From Serratia liquefaciens (GTDB lineage Bacteria; Pseudomonadota; Gammaproteobacteria; Enterobacterales; Enterobacteriaceae), in the NCBI RefSeq assembly GCF_027594825.1, contig NZ_CP088930.1:992001-1056000 (forward strand): 64,000 nucleotides of DNA, written 5' to 3'. The position numbers and the translations under genes were made by a program. Under the pieces are notes generated by a model that did not search any database, was not told the DNA's origin, and saw nothing but the letters and a program-made list of their open reading frames with translations. Shown piece after piece: positions 9,189 to 17,818 of the stretch; position 1 is the first letter of the stretch; the number at the start of each line of letters is the position of its first letter.

Positions 9189-10943
9189 ATGGCTAATTTG
9201 TATATGTCTGAAACAAGCTCCACTCATTCTCTTCCCATGCGTTATGCAGATTTCCCCACCCTGGTGGAGGCTTTAGATTATGCGGCGCAGGGCAGTACAG
9301 GAATGAACTTTTACGATCGTCGTAATCAGCTCGTGGCCGTACTGGAATATCGCACGCTAAAACAGCGGGCGATTGTGGGTGCGCGACGCCTGTTATCACT
9401 GAACCTCAACAAGGGCGATCGGGTTGCGCTTATTGCGGAAACCAGCGCCGGTTTCGTTGAGGCTTTTTTTGCCTGCCAATATGCCGGTTTGGTTGCCGTG
9501 CCCCTGGCGATCCCTATGGGTGTCGGGCAACGGGACTCCTATACCATCAAGCTTCAGGGCCTGATCAACAGCTGTAAACCTGCCGCCATTATCAGCAGTG
9601 AAGAGTGGGTACCGTTAATCAGTTCCGCCACCCTGGATGCACCGCCAACCCATATTCTCAGCGACGCAGATTTTAACGCTCTGCCCGAGCGGGATGTGGA
9701 GCTGCAGGCACCGTCGCCCGACGATATTGCTTATCTCCAATACACCTCGGGCAGCACTCGCTTTCCACGTGGGGTTATCATTACCCAGCGTGCGGTGATG
9801 TCCAACCTGCGCGTGATTAGCCATGACGGGATCAAACTGCGTGCGGGCGATCGCTGCGTTTCCTGGCTGCCCTTCTATCACGATATGGGCCTGGTCGGTT
9901 TCCTGCTTACCCCGGTGGCGACTCAACTGTCCGTTGACTATCTGCGGACGCAAGATTTTGCCATGCGTCCAATGCAATGGTTAAAACTGATCGCCAAAAA
10001 TCGCGGCACCGTGTCCGTCGCACCGCCGTTTGGCTACGATTTATGCCTGCGCTACAGCAACAACAAAGAGATCACCGACCTGGATCTCTCCAGTTGGCGC
10101 GTAGCCGGCGTAGGGGCTGAACCTATTCCGTCAGATTTGCTTTCTCAGTTCGCTGAGCACTTCAGCCATCTTAACTTTGACCGCAAAGCGCTGATGCCCT
10201 GCTATGGTTTGGCCGAGAACACTCTGGCGGTCAGTTTTTATGACGAAACTTCCGGCACGCCGATCAACCAGGTCGACCGAGACATTTTGGAATACGAAGG
10301 TAAGGCGGTAGCGCCCGGCAAAAAAACGCGGGTCACATCGACCTTCGTCAATTGCGGCAAGCCACTGCCCGGTCACCGTATCGAAATTCGCAGCGAAACC
10401 GGACTCCCGTTGCCAGAGCGGCAGGTCGGCCGTATTTGTATCTCCGGCCCCAGCCTGATGAACGGTTATTTCCGCGACGATACGTCTCAGCAGCAAATCC
10501 AGGCAAGTGGCTGGATGGATACCGGTGACCTGGGCTATCTGCTGGATGGCTACCTGTACGTCACCGGCCGCAAGAAAGATTTGATCATCATTCGTGGCCG
10601 TAATATTTGGCCGCAGGATATTGAATATGTTGCGGAGTCCGAGCCGGAAATCCGCTCTGGTGACGCCATTGCCTTCGTGACCGAAGAGCACGGTGACGGC
10701 GCCAGAATTATTCTGCAAATCCAGTGCCGCGTGAGCGCAGAAGATCGTCGGGAGCAAATCGTCCACACTCTGAGCGCCCGAATTCAAAGCGAGTTCGGCA
10801 TTGCGGTGGATATTGAGCTGTTGCCACCCCACAGCATTCCCCGCACCTCCTCGGGGAAACCTGCCCGTGCAGAGGCGAAAAAGCGTTGGCTGACCACCTC
10901 CATCTGCCCGCCGATGCAGCAACTGGCAGGCTTTGCGCAATGA
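9189..10943 (+). CDS. Fatty acyl-AMP ligase / acyl-ACP synthetase (AasR-like)
   Basis: A 584-residue ANL-superfamily adenylating enzyme of the FAAL group. Visible are the P-loop YTSGSTRFPRG (about 185-195), LPFYHDMGLVG, the Y-G-L-A-E adenine motif (CYGLAENTLA), GWMDTGDLGYL, GRKKDLIIIRGRNIWPQDIE and the C-terminal lysine motif PRTSSGKPAR. FAALs activate fatty acids as acyl-AMP and hand them to an ACP rather than CoA. An ACP gene lies two genes downstream and the stop overlaps the next start, so it is the first gene of a four-gene operon. In the Caulobacter ceramide pathway AasR does this job for AcpR. Confidence 0.87.
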   Translation: MANLYMSETSSTHSLPMRYADFPTLVEALDYAAQGSTGMNFYDRRNQLVAVLEYRTLKQRAIVGARRLLSLNLNKGDRVALIAETSAGFVEAFFACQYAGLVAVPLAIPMGVGQRDSYTIKLQGLINSCKPAAIISSEEWVPLISSATLDAPPTHILSDADFNALPERDVELQAPSPDDIAYLQYTSGSTRFPRGVIITQRAVMSNLRVISHDGIKLRAGDRCVSWLPFYHDMGLVGFLLTPVATQLSVDYLRTQDFAMRPMQWLKLIAKNRGTVSVAPPFGYDLCLRYSNNKEITDLDLSSWRVAGVGAEPIPSDLLSQFAEHFSHLNFDRKALMPCYGLAENTLAVSFYDETSGTPINQVDRDILEYEGKAVAPGKKTRVTSTFVNCGKPLPGHRIEIRSETGLPLPERQVGRICISGPSLMNGYFRDDTSQQQIQASGWMDTGDLGYLLDGYLYVTGRKKDLIIIRGRNIWPQDIEYVAESEPEIRSGDAIAFVTEEHGDGARIILQIQCRVSAEDRREQIVHTLSARIQSEFGIAVDIELLPPHSIPRTSSGKPARAEAKKRWLTTSICPPMQQLAGFAQ

Positions 10944-11854
10944 CAGGCACCGTAGCAGTCACTGGCGTAACCGGCTTCATTGGCCGACATATCGTTCAGA
11001 ATCTGCTTTCGCGTGGTTTTACCGTGCGTGCCCTCACCCGGCGCGCAGGTCAAACCGCCCCCCCTAACCTGACCTGGGTTCAAGGGGCGCTGGAAGATCA
11101 GGACTCGCTCACCGAACTGGTTCGCGGCGCTGAGTTCGTGGTGCATTGTGCGGGCCAGGTTCGGGGAGGGACGGAAGAAACCTTCACCCGGTGTAATGTC
11201 AACGGCAGCCAACACCTGATGCAGGCAGCCCGACAAAGCGGCAGCTGCAAGCGTTTCCTGTTTATCTCTTCTCTTGCCGCTCGCCATCCTGAGCTGTCCT
11301 GGTATGCCAATTCCAAACATGTTGCTGAACAACGGCTAACCGCCATGGCTGCGGATATCTCACTGGGCATCTTTCGCCCCACCGCGGTTTACGGGCCCGG
11401 CGATAAAGAGCTTAAGCCGATATTTAGCTGGCTGCTGCGCGGCGTGCTTCCACGACTGGGCGCAGCGGAAGCAAAGCTGACGTTCCTCCATGTGAGCGAT
11501 TTAGCCGAAGCCGTGAGCCAGTGGCTATTGGCCCCTGGCCCGCAGACGCAAACTTATGAACTTTGCGACGGGGTTGCCGGCGGTTATAGCTGGCAGCGGT
11601 TACGGGAAATAGGGACCACCGTGCGCAATGGCCCGGTGCGGCTGGTGGGGATCCCGCTGCCCCTGCTGAAAATTTTGGCCGACGGCAGCATGTTGCTGAG
11701 CCGCTTGACCAAGAAAGAACCGATGCTGACCCACAACAAAATACGGGAATTAACCTATCCGGACTGGTCTGCAAACAATCGAAGCCTGTCCGAGAATATT
11801 CATTGGGTCCCCAAGGTCAGTTTGAAGCGCGCACTGCGTGAAGGTTTATTTTAA
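10940..11854 (+). CDS. NAD-dependent epimerase/reductase, candidate ceramide reductase (CerR-like)
   Basis: A 304-residue extended short-chain dehydrogenase. It has the N-terminal nucleotide motif VTGVTGFIGRHIV (residues about 7-19), the active-site Y-x-x-x-K in SWYANSKHVAE, and a following RPTAVYGPGDKE segment. The ATG overlaps the ligase stop (ATGA), so translation is probably coupled. In Caulobacter, cerR in the spt cluster encodes an epimerase-like protein needed to reduce the 3-keto group; this one occupies the same slot. Reduction of 3-ketosphinganine or 3-ketoceramide is inferred; the sequence alone shows only an NAD(P)-dependent sugar-epimerase-like fold. Confidence 0.8.
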   Translation: MTGTVAVTGVTGFIGRHIVQNLLSRGFTVRALTRRAGQTAPPNLTWVQGALEDQDSLTELVRGAEFVVHCAGQVRGGTEETFTRCNVNGSQHLMQAARQSGSCKRFLFISSLAARHPELSWYANSKHVAEQRLTAMAADISLGIFRPTAVYGPGDKELKPIFSWLLRGVLPRLGAAEAKLTFLHVSDLAEAVSQWLLAPGPQTQTYELCDGVAGGYSWQRLREIGTTVRNGPVRLVGIPLPLLKILADGSMLLSRLTKKEPMLTHNKIRELTYPDWSANNRSLSENIHWVPKVSLKRALREGLF

Positions 11855-11885
11855 TTATCTACATTAGAGGTTTGCCAAAATTCTT

Positions 11886-12146
11886 ATGCGAAATCGCGAC
11901 GCTGTAATGAATTATATTCTGACTTGCCTGCAAGGTCTGGTCGAAGGCGGGTTAGAAATCAAACCTGATAGCGATCTCGTCAACGATCTTGGCCTGGAGT
12001 CCATCAGAGTCCTGGATCTGCTGATGATGTTAGAAGACGAATTCGATATTTCTATTCCTATCAATATATTGCTTGATGTCAGAACGCCAGAGCAGCTGCT
12101 TGACGCTCTACTCCCTCGCCTGGAGAAAACCAATGGGTCTTTATGA
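11886..12146 (+). CDS. Dedicated acyl carrier protein (AcpR-like)
   Basis: An 86-residue ACP. The phosphopantetheine attachment serine is S39 in DLGLESIRVLDLLMMLED, followed by the acidic recognition helix. The last 14 bases overlap the start of the synthase gene, indicating tight co-translation. A private ACP feeding a serine palmitoyltransferase is established in Caulobacter and related alphaproteobacteria, where SPT takes acyl-ACP rather than acyl-CoA. Housekeeping AcpP lies elsewhere in enterobacteria, so this is a specialised carrier. Confidence 0.9.
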   Translation: MRNRDAVMNYILTCLQGLVEGGLEIKPDSDLVNDLGLESIRVLDLLMMLEDEFDISIPINILLDVRTPEQLLDALLPRLEKTNGSL

Positions 12147-13305
12147 TAAATTTTCGCGGCTTACCAACGATCGTAAGCAATTCCAGGCCGATGGCCTGAA
12201 CCCCTTTGGCACCTGCATCGACGAGGTTTACTCGGCAACCGAAGGGCGTATTGGCAATCAGAAAATTGTTCTGGCGGGGACCAATAACTACCTGGGCCTG
12301 ACCTTCGATGCGCAGGCTATTGCCGAGGGTCAGGCGGCCTTGGCCGCACAGGGCACCGGCACAACGGGCTCACGCATGGCGAACGGCAGCTACGGTTCCC
12401 ACTTGCAGTTAGAGCAAGAGCTGATGGCCTTCTTTGATCGCCCTACCGCCATCGTCTTTTCCACCGGCTATACCGCGAACCTGGCGGTCATCAGTACTCT
12501 GGCAACCCCCGGCTCGGTCGTGCTGATCGACGCGGACAGCCACGCGAGTATTTATGATGCCTGCGCCCTGGGCGGCGCTGAAATCATTCGCTTCCGCCAC
12601 AACGATGCCAAAGATCTGGAACGTCGCATGGTGCGCCTTGGCGAACGAGCCCGAGAGGCGATCATTATCGTCGAAGGCATTTACAGCATGCTGGGCGACG
12701 TGGCTCCGCTGGTTGAAATCGTCGACATCAAACGGCGGCTCGGCGGCTATTTGCTGGTAGACGAAGCTCATTCATTCGGCGTAATGGGTACTCACGGGCG
12801 GGGACTGGCTGAAGAGCTGGGCGTTGAGCAAGACGTTGATATTATTCTGGGCACGTTCAGTAAAAGCCTGGCCTCTATCGGCGGCTTTGCCGTGGGTGGC
12901 AAAGACATGGAAGTGCTGCGCTACAGCAGTCGCCCTTATATTTTTACCGCTTCGCCTTCGCCATCCAGTATCGCTTCGGTGCGCGCTTCTTTGAAAAAGA
13001 TCGCGCAACATCCTGAGCTGCGGAAAAAACTCTGGAGCAACGCGCATCGGCTCTATCAGGGGCTGGCTAAGCTGGGCTACGAACTGGGGCCGCGCATCAG
13101 TCCGGTGGTGCCGGTGATGATTGGCTCAAAAGAAGAGGGTTTGCATTTTTGGCGCGACCTGATCGCCAAAGGTGTTTATGTCAATCTCGTGTTACCCCCG
13201 GCAGCGCCGGCCGGCATAACGCTCCTGCGATGCAGCGTTAACGCCGCGCACAGTGAAGAAGAGATTGATAAGATCATTGGCGCTTTTGCCGCGCTGAAAA
13301 AATAA
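12133..13305 (+). CDS. Alpha-oxoamine synthase, serine palmitoyltransferase-like
   Basis: A 390-residue PLP enzyme of the BioF/KBL/SPT/HemA group that condenses an amino acid with an acyl thioester with loss of CO2. Visible are the PLP-stacking H137 (DADSHAS), D210 and H213 (VDEAHSFG), the Schiff-base lysine K244 in GTFSKSLASIGGF, and GTNNYLGL near the N-terminus. BioF and KBL normally lie with biotin or threonine genes; here ACP, FAAL and a ketone-type reductase are partners, which matches SPT making 3-ketosphinganine. CqsA-type autoinducer synthesis is an alternative but lacks these partners. Start 12133 follows GGAG (12122-12125). Confidence 0.85.
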   Translation: MGLYDKFSRLTNDRKQFQADGLNPFGTCIDEVYSATEGRIGNQKIVLAGTNNYLGLTFDAQAIAEGQAALAAQGTGTTGSRMANGSYGSHLQLEQELMAFFDRPTAIVFSTGYTANLAVISTLATPGSVVLIDADSHASIYDACALGGAEIIRFRHNDAKDLERRMVRLGERAREAIIIVEGIYSMLGDVAPLVEIVDIKRRLGGYLLVDEAHSFGVMGTHGRGLAEELGVEQDVDIILGTFSKSLASIGGFAVGGKDMEVLRYSSRPYIFTASPSPSSIASVRASLKKIAQHPELRKKLWSNAHRLYQGLAKLGYELGPRISPVVPVMIGSKEEGLHFWRDLIAKGVYVNLVLPPAAPAGITLLRCSVNAAHSEEEIDKIIGAFAALKK

Positions 13306-13316
13306 TGCCCTTCCCG

Positions 13317-13399
13317 CTGCCCATAAAACTCATGGGCAGTGTTCCAATCGATAACTCTCTTCACCTTGCCTGCCAGTGCCGAAAAGTTATCGGCACTGG
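13317..13399. terminator. Double hairpin between convergent genes
   Basis: CTGCCCAT (13317-13324) pairs with ATGGGCAG (13332-13339), and CCAGTGCCGA (13373-13382) pairs with TCGGCACTGG (13390-13399), both perfect. They lie between the convergent synthase and P-loop kinase genes and probably end transcription from both sides. Confidence 0.65.
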
Positions 13400-13432
13400 A
13401 ATCAAACTTTCTGACGGCAAGAACTGAAGTAA

Positions 13433-14164
13433 TCAGTGGGTCGCTACCGATTCGCCTTCGACAACAAAGCTATATCCCTGCGCTTGCATAAATTCCGCGA
13501 CGGCTTTTTCAGCGGCGGATAACACTTCATCCAGCGGTTTATTGGCATCGACATCCGCAATTTCCGCACCTTCAAAAGTGAGCAGTGGCGTAACGGCAAT
13601 CTTTTTGGCTAATGCTTCTTTACGATGATCGGGTTTACGTGCGCAGGCAACGTCCAGATCCACATTCAGCTTGATCACCAGGTCCGGCTTATTATCCGCC
13701 ATCCATTGAAAAGCTTTGCGTTCGCGCCCCGCCAACCATCTGACAAAATGGCTGCCCTGGGTATTTTCGGGAAAAACGGTGCCATCATAAGCGCCGGGGA
13801 TTTGTACCTGCGGGAAACGATCGGTTAATACGATCAGGCCTTGCCGACGAAAAGCCAACATGCGACGAAAACGCAACAGCCGACGCAAAACGAAAGTGAT
13901 AATGACCAGACCCGGCAACAACCCCACCCTGGACTTTTTGGATTTCACTTTTTTAGTATTGCGTTCGATGGCCTTGCCAACAGAATTGCCCATCAGCGGA
14001 AGTTGCGAAACCGCACGCCCGACATTTCCTGCCTGCTTACCCAGATGCACCTTCACTGCGGGACCGTATTTTTTCACATACTCAATGAGATATTCACAAA
14101 CGGTAGACTTACCCGAGCCATCGCTGCCAATTACCGCAATAAGCGGCGGGAGTTTTGAATGCAT
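13433..14164 (-). CDS. Thymidylate-kinase-like P-loop kinase 1
   Basis: A 243-residue P-loop NTPase of the thymidylate-kinase-like group. Walker A is GSDGSGKS (13-20), the TMK-type DR motif is DRFPQ (115-119) and a lid-like ARKPDH lies at 175-180. A basic, hydrophobic stretch ([22 protein letters not shown], about 81-102) may touch the membrane. Two more paralogues follow on the other strand with the same motif order. True Tmk is encoded beside holB elsewhere, so a different phosphate acceptor is expected; given the surrounding genes it may be a lipid or lipid-linked head group. Start 14164 was chosen over a longer ORF because of GAAGAGAA upstream. Confidence 0.75.
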   Translation of the reverse strand: MHSKLPPLIAVIGSDGSGKSTVCEYLIEYVKKYGPAVKVHLGKQAGNVGRAVSQLPLMGNSVGKAIERNTKKVKSKKSRVGLLPGLVIITFVLRRLLRFRRMLAFRRQGLIVLTDRFPQVQIPGAYDGTVFPENTQGSHFVRWLAGRERKAFQWMADNKPDLVIKLNVDLDVACARKPDHRKEALAKKIAVTPLLTFEGAEIADVDANKPLDEVLSAAEKAVAEFMQAQGYSFVVEGESVATH

Positions 14165-14522
14165 AATAAGATTCTCTTCTAAGACACCTGTAAAAATGTA
14201 CCATTTCGAAAACAAAAAGTCGCTTAATGACGTTATCAATGCCATGAGGAGTAAATATTGCCAACCCCAGACCAAAGCACACAAAAGATTAAGAAAACAA
14301 TGAGGAAATCTGTTCCATTACCCGGTACCGCAACGCCTAATTAGCATTAAGAGCTATAAGAACAATCGCAGCCGTGGTTAGCACAAAAAAACAAGACGGA
14401 TTTACCAAAACATAATCATCAATAATAAACAAATTTGATTACCACTGAGATAATACGCAATAAATATCTTGAACCCAAGGCTGGTTATAATACAATAGTT
14501 TCTTTGATTTGGACCAATTATT
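14165..14522. promoter_or_regulatory. A+T-rich divergent promoter region between kinases
   Basis: 358 bp separate two divergent kinase paralogues. A perfect -10 hexamer TATAAT (14486-14491), with TGG two bases before it, points toward kinase 2; no good -35 is present, so an activator or an extended -10 may be used. The stretch is rich in A and T and no gene was found in it. Confidence 0.5.
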
Positions 14523-15248
14523 GTGAGTCAACAGACCATGCCCATTGCTAATCATCCCCCCGTACGCGTAATTGCAATAACGGGTTGTGATGGCTCGGGA
14601 AAATCAACTTTGGCTGCCAGTCTGGTCAATCATCTCTCATCGCAAGAACCGACGGAATTACTTTATCTCGGCCAGTCTTCAGGGCGTATTGGGGAATGGA
14701 TCAGCAACTTGCCTATTATTGGCGCGCCCTTCGGTCGTTATTTACTGGCGAAGTCCGATCGCGTTCATGAACATCCTTCAACACCGCCGGGCAACCTGAC
14801 CACGCTGGTGATCTTTTTGTTGTCATATTGGCGAGTTTATAAGTTTCGCCGAATGCTGGCGAAAAGCCGCAAAGGACAATTGCTGGTCACCGATCGTTAT
14901 CCGCAAGCGGAAGTGGCGGGTTTTCGTTTCGACGGGCCGCAGCTGGCAAAAACGGATGGCGGAAATCGCTGGGTACGCTGGTTGAGAAAACATGAGCAAA
15001 GGCTGTATCAGTGGATGGCATCATATCCGCCTTTCTTATTGATTCGTCTCGATATTGATGAGGAAACCGCATTCTCGCGCAAGCCCGATCACAAGCTTTC
15101 TGCGCTGCGCGAAAAGATTGCCGTCATTCCGCATCTTACTTTTAACGGCGCAAACATTCTGGATTTAGATGGGCGAGAGCCGGCGAGTAAAATTCTCGAT
15201 GAATCGCTGCGAGCCATTCGAACCTCCCTGGCGACACCCGAGGTTTAG
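14523..15248 (+). CDS. Thymidylate-kinase-like P-loop kinase 2
   Basis: A 241-residue paralogue of kinase 1. Walker A is GCDGSGKS (21-28), the DR motif DRYPQ (124-128) and SRKPDH is at 185-190. The segment NLTTLVIFLLSYWRVYKFRRM again combines hydrophobic and basic residues. The start may be GTG 14523 or ATG 14538; neither has a strong ribosome site. Only 30 bp separate it from kinase 3, so the two form an operon. The phosphate acceptor is unknown; context suggests lipid metabolism. Confidence 0.75.
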   Translation: MSQQTMPIANHPPVRVIAITGCDGSGKSTLAASLVNHLSSQEPTELLYLGQSSGRIGEWISNLPIIGAPFGRYLLAKSDRVHEHPSTPPGNLTTLVIFLLSYWRVYKFRRMLAKSRKGQLLVTDRYPQAEVAGFRFDGPQLAKTDGGNRWVRWLRKHEQRLYQWMASYPPFLLIRLDIDEETAFSRKPDHKLSALREKIAVIPHLTFNGANILDLDGREPASKILDESLRAIRTSLATPEV

Positions 15249-15278
15249 TCTGCCGATAACTTATTAATACTGAAAAAA

Positions 15279-16034
15279 ATGCAAACAGATAAATCAAATA
15301 CCGCCAGCGATCCCACATCGACCGTTATTACCGGCCTGATTGCGGTCGTGGGCAGTGACGGCACGGGGAAATCCACGCTTACCACTGACCTGGTCAAAAA
15401 CCTGCAAAAATACCGGGCAACGGAACGGCGTTATTTAGGACTGATCTCCGGTGAAGATGGCGACAAAATTAAGCGCCTGCCGGTTATTGGTGTCTGGCTT
15501 GAACGCCGTCTGGCCGCCAAGTCCGACAAAACTCAGCGCATGAGCAATAAGCCGCCGGCACTTTGGGCAGCCCTGATTATGTATGGTTTTTCAGTGTGGC
15601 GTGCGGCCAATTTACGCAAAGTACAACGTCTGGCACAAAGCGGCGTGCTGGTGATCAGCGATCGTTTCCCGCAGGCCGAGATTTCCGGTTTTTACTATGA
15701 CGGTCCGGGCATTGGCGTGGAGCGGGCAAAGGGCTGGTTAATGACTCGCTTGGCGGCACGCGAAAAACGTTTATATCAATCAATGGCCTTATACCGCCCT
15801 GAACTTATCATTCGCCTCGATATTGATGTCGATACCGCCTTTTCACGTAAGCCCGATCACAGCTACGAAGAACTGAAGGACAAAATATCTGCCATGGTTC
15901 GGCTGCAATATAATGGTTCCAGAATTATAGAGTTGGATGCTAAAGCGCCTTACGATGAAGTACTGGAAAAAGCGCTGAATGCAATATCCTCCGTTGCTAT
16001 GATCCCTTCGCGTCCCCAGGCTTCTCTCGGATAG
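15279..16034 (+). CDS. Thymidylate-kinase-like P-loop kinase 3
   Basis: A 251-residue third paralogue. Walker A is GSDGTGKS (25-32), the DR motif DRFPQ (128-132) and SRKPDH is at 189-194. It shares RLDIDVDTAFSRKPDH with kinase 2 nearly residue for residue, so the pair arose by duplication. An N-terminal extension of about 17 residues rich in Ser and Thr is specific to this copy. It is the last gene before a 431-bp gap. Substrate unknown. Confidence 0.75.
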   Translation: MQTDKSNTASDPTSTVITGLIAVVGSDGTGKSTLTTDLVKNLQKYRATERRYLGLISGEDGDKIKRLPVIGVWLERRLAAKSDKTQRMSNKPPALWAALIMYGFSVWRAANLRKVQRLAQSGVLVISDRFPQAEISGFYYDGPGIGVERAKGWLMTRLAAREKRLYQSMALYRPELIIRLDIDVDTAFSRKPDHSYEELKDKISAMVRLQYNGSRIIELDAKAPYDEVLEKALNAISSVAMIPSRPQASLG

Positions 16035-16465
16035 CGAGTTCATTCATCTACAGACATGTCAATAATATCGTTCACTATTAAGATTCAGGGATAAACAACG
16101 CTAATGTTTATTACCCAAAAATTAGGAAATCGCACTTTTTGATCATGTTTTAAAATGAATATCAGCACGGAAAGCATGACCAAACAGCATTGAATGGTAA
16201 AAACATTTCAGCCTGGAAAAGTATTATTGGAGATATTTTCATGATTATATTTCAGGTGTGAAAGTTTTTACCGGAGCCTGTCGCTCGCAATGTAAAATAG
16301 GGATTGAGCCGCTATCAATCCTGGTGAGAGTATCGCCAGGCAAAACGGGCGATTCTTTACTTTTCACTCCATGAACGGATGCCTATCCCTGAATTTCGTC
16401 GCACAGGATAGGTATGCAAGGCCAGCTTATGTCCGCTGAGCTATTGATAACCTGAAGTGGTCAGT
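16035..16465. promoter_or_regulatory. Intergenic region before the flippase-LptFG operon
   Basis: 431 bp, A+T-rich in the first half. Two hairpins are visible: CCTGGTGA/TCGCCAGG (16320-16327 with 16333-16340, one G-T pair) and CCTATCC/GGATAGG (16382-16388 with 16406-16412). They could form a terminator or leader structure. No ORF of note. It presumably contains the promoter for the genes from 16466 onward. Confidence 0.45.
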
Positions 16466-17818
16466 ATGGCTGGTTTTACCATGAAGCATTGGTTTTCCGA
16501 TGGAGCCTTTCGTTCCATCCTACGTAACGCCGCTTATTTAGGTTCCGGCAGTGTCGCCAGCGCCTTGCTCGGGTTGCTTGCGCTTTCTTGCGCCGGTAAA
16601 GGTATGTCGCCCGAAATGTTCGGGGTTCTGGTTGTTATTCAAGCCTATACCAAAGCCGTCAGCGACTTTATCAAGTTTCAGACGTGGCAATTCGTTGTTC
16701 AATTTGGGACTCCGGCGCTGGAACGCCAAAACATTCAACGCTTTCGTGACGTCATTTCATTTTCGTTCGGTCTGGATATCGCCAGCGGCACCATTGCTGT
16801 CCTGGGCGGCATGTTGCTGCTCCCTTTCCTTTCGCATGCCTTAGGGTTGGATACGGAAAGTTTCTGGCTCGCGATCCTTTACTGCACCTTAATTCCATCG
16901 ATGACGTCATCCACCCCTACGGGAATTTTACGCGCGTTTGACCGCTTCGATCTGATTGCCGTTCAGCAAGCCATCAAGCCCTTCCTGCAGGCCGTCGGCA
17001 GCGTCCTGTCCTATTATTTTGATTGGGGATTTCCAGGATTCATCGTCACGTGGTATGCCTCCAACCTGATCGGCGGCACGCTATTTTGGTGGTTCGCCGC
17101 GCGTGAACTGCACCGCAGGGATATCCATAACGCATTGAAACCACGGCTATTCAAGACCGCTCGTCGTATCGAAGGCGCCTGGAATTTCGTCTGGACCACC
17201 AATTTTGCCCATACTATTTGGGCTACCCGTAACTCGTGCAGCACGGTGTTGGTCGGCGTCGTTTTGGGCCCGGCCGCCGCCGGGCTGTTCAAAATCGCGA
17301 TGACCTTCTTTGACGCCACGGGGACCCCGGCCAAGCTGCTGGAAAAAAGCTTCTACCCTGAGATCATGCGTCTGGATCCCCGTACCAGCAAACCCTGGAT
17401 GCTGGGCCTCAGATCGGCGTTGTTGGCTGGCGGCATAGGCCTTGCCGTGGCGTTGCTGGTCATCGTCGTAGGTAAGCCATTAATTTCCTTTGTGTTCGGT
17501 CAGCAGTATTTGCAAGCCTATGATTTAATCCAAATCATGCTGGGCGCCATTATCGTTTCCATGCTGGGTTTCCCGCAGGAATCCTTATTGTTCATGGCGG
17601 GCAAACAGCGTGCTTTCTTGATTGTGCAGACTTTTTCTGCGGTCGCCTATATAGCGCTGCTGGTGGGCATGTCTCATCTGTTTGGTGTGCAGGGTGCGGC
17701 CTTCGCTTATTTGGCAGGCCAATGTTTGGACGTTTTATTGACGCTCATACCGACGATAGGCGCTTACCGTAATCGCTATTTACTGGGATTCAACGTATCC
17801 AGAGAGAGTAATCAATGA
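16466..17818 (+). CDS. Wzx-like polysaccharide/lipid flippase of the MOP superfamily
   Basis: A 450-residue protein with about twelve predicted membrane helices and the layout of Wzx/RfbX exporters (first helix YLGSGSVASALLGLLALSCAG; middle GPAAAGLFKIAMTFFDATGTPAKLLEKSFYPEI). Such proteins move lipid-linked glycans across the inner membrane. No glycosyltransferase or polymerase lies nearby, which is odd for a Wzx and suggests another lipid cargo. ATG 16466 was chosen; a GTG at 16457 is possible. The stop overlaps the next gene. Confidence 0.75.
   Translation: MAGFTMKHWFSDGAFRSILRNAAYLGSGSVASALLGLLALSCAGKGMSPEMFGVLVVIQAYTKAVSDFIKFQTWQFVVQFGTPALERQNIQRFRDVISFSFGLDIASGTIAVLGGMLLLPFLSHALGLDTESFWLAILYCTLIPSMTSSTPTGILRAFDRFDLIAVQQAIKPFLQAVGSVLSYYFDWGFPGFIVTWYASNLIGGTLFWWFAARELHRRDIHNALKPRLFKTARRIEGAWNFVWTTNFAHTIWATRNSCSTVLVGVVLGPAAAGLFKIAMTFFDATGTPAKLLEKSFYPEIMRLDPRTSKPWMLGLRSALLAGGIGLAVALLVIVVGKPLISFVFGQQYLQAYDLIQIMLGAIIVSMLGFPQESLLFMAGKQRAFLIVQTFSAVAYIALLVGMSHLFGVQGAAFAYLAGQCLDVLLTLIPTIGAYRNRYLLGFNVSRESNQ

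Noticed and set aside
12133..13305. Alternative reading as BioF, KBL or a CqsA autoinducer synthase
   Set aside because: None of their usual partner genes is present, while ACP, FAAL, reductase and GNAT acyltransferase match the SPT context.
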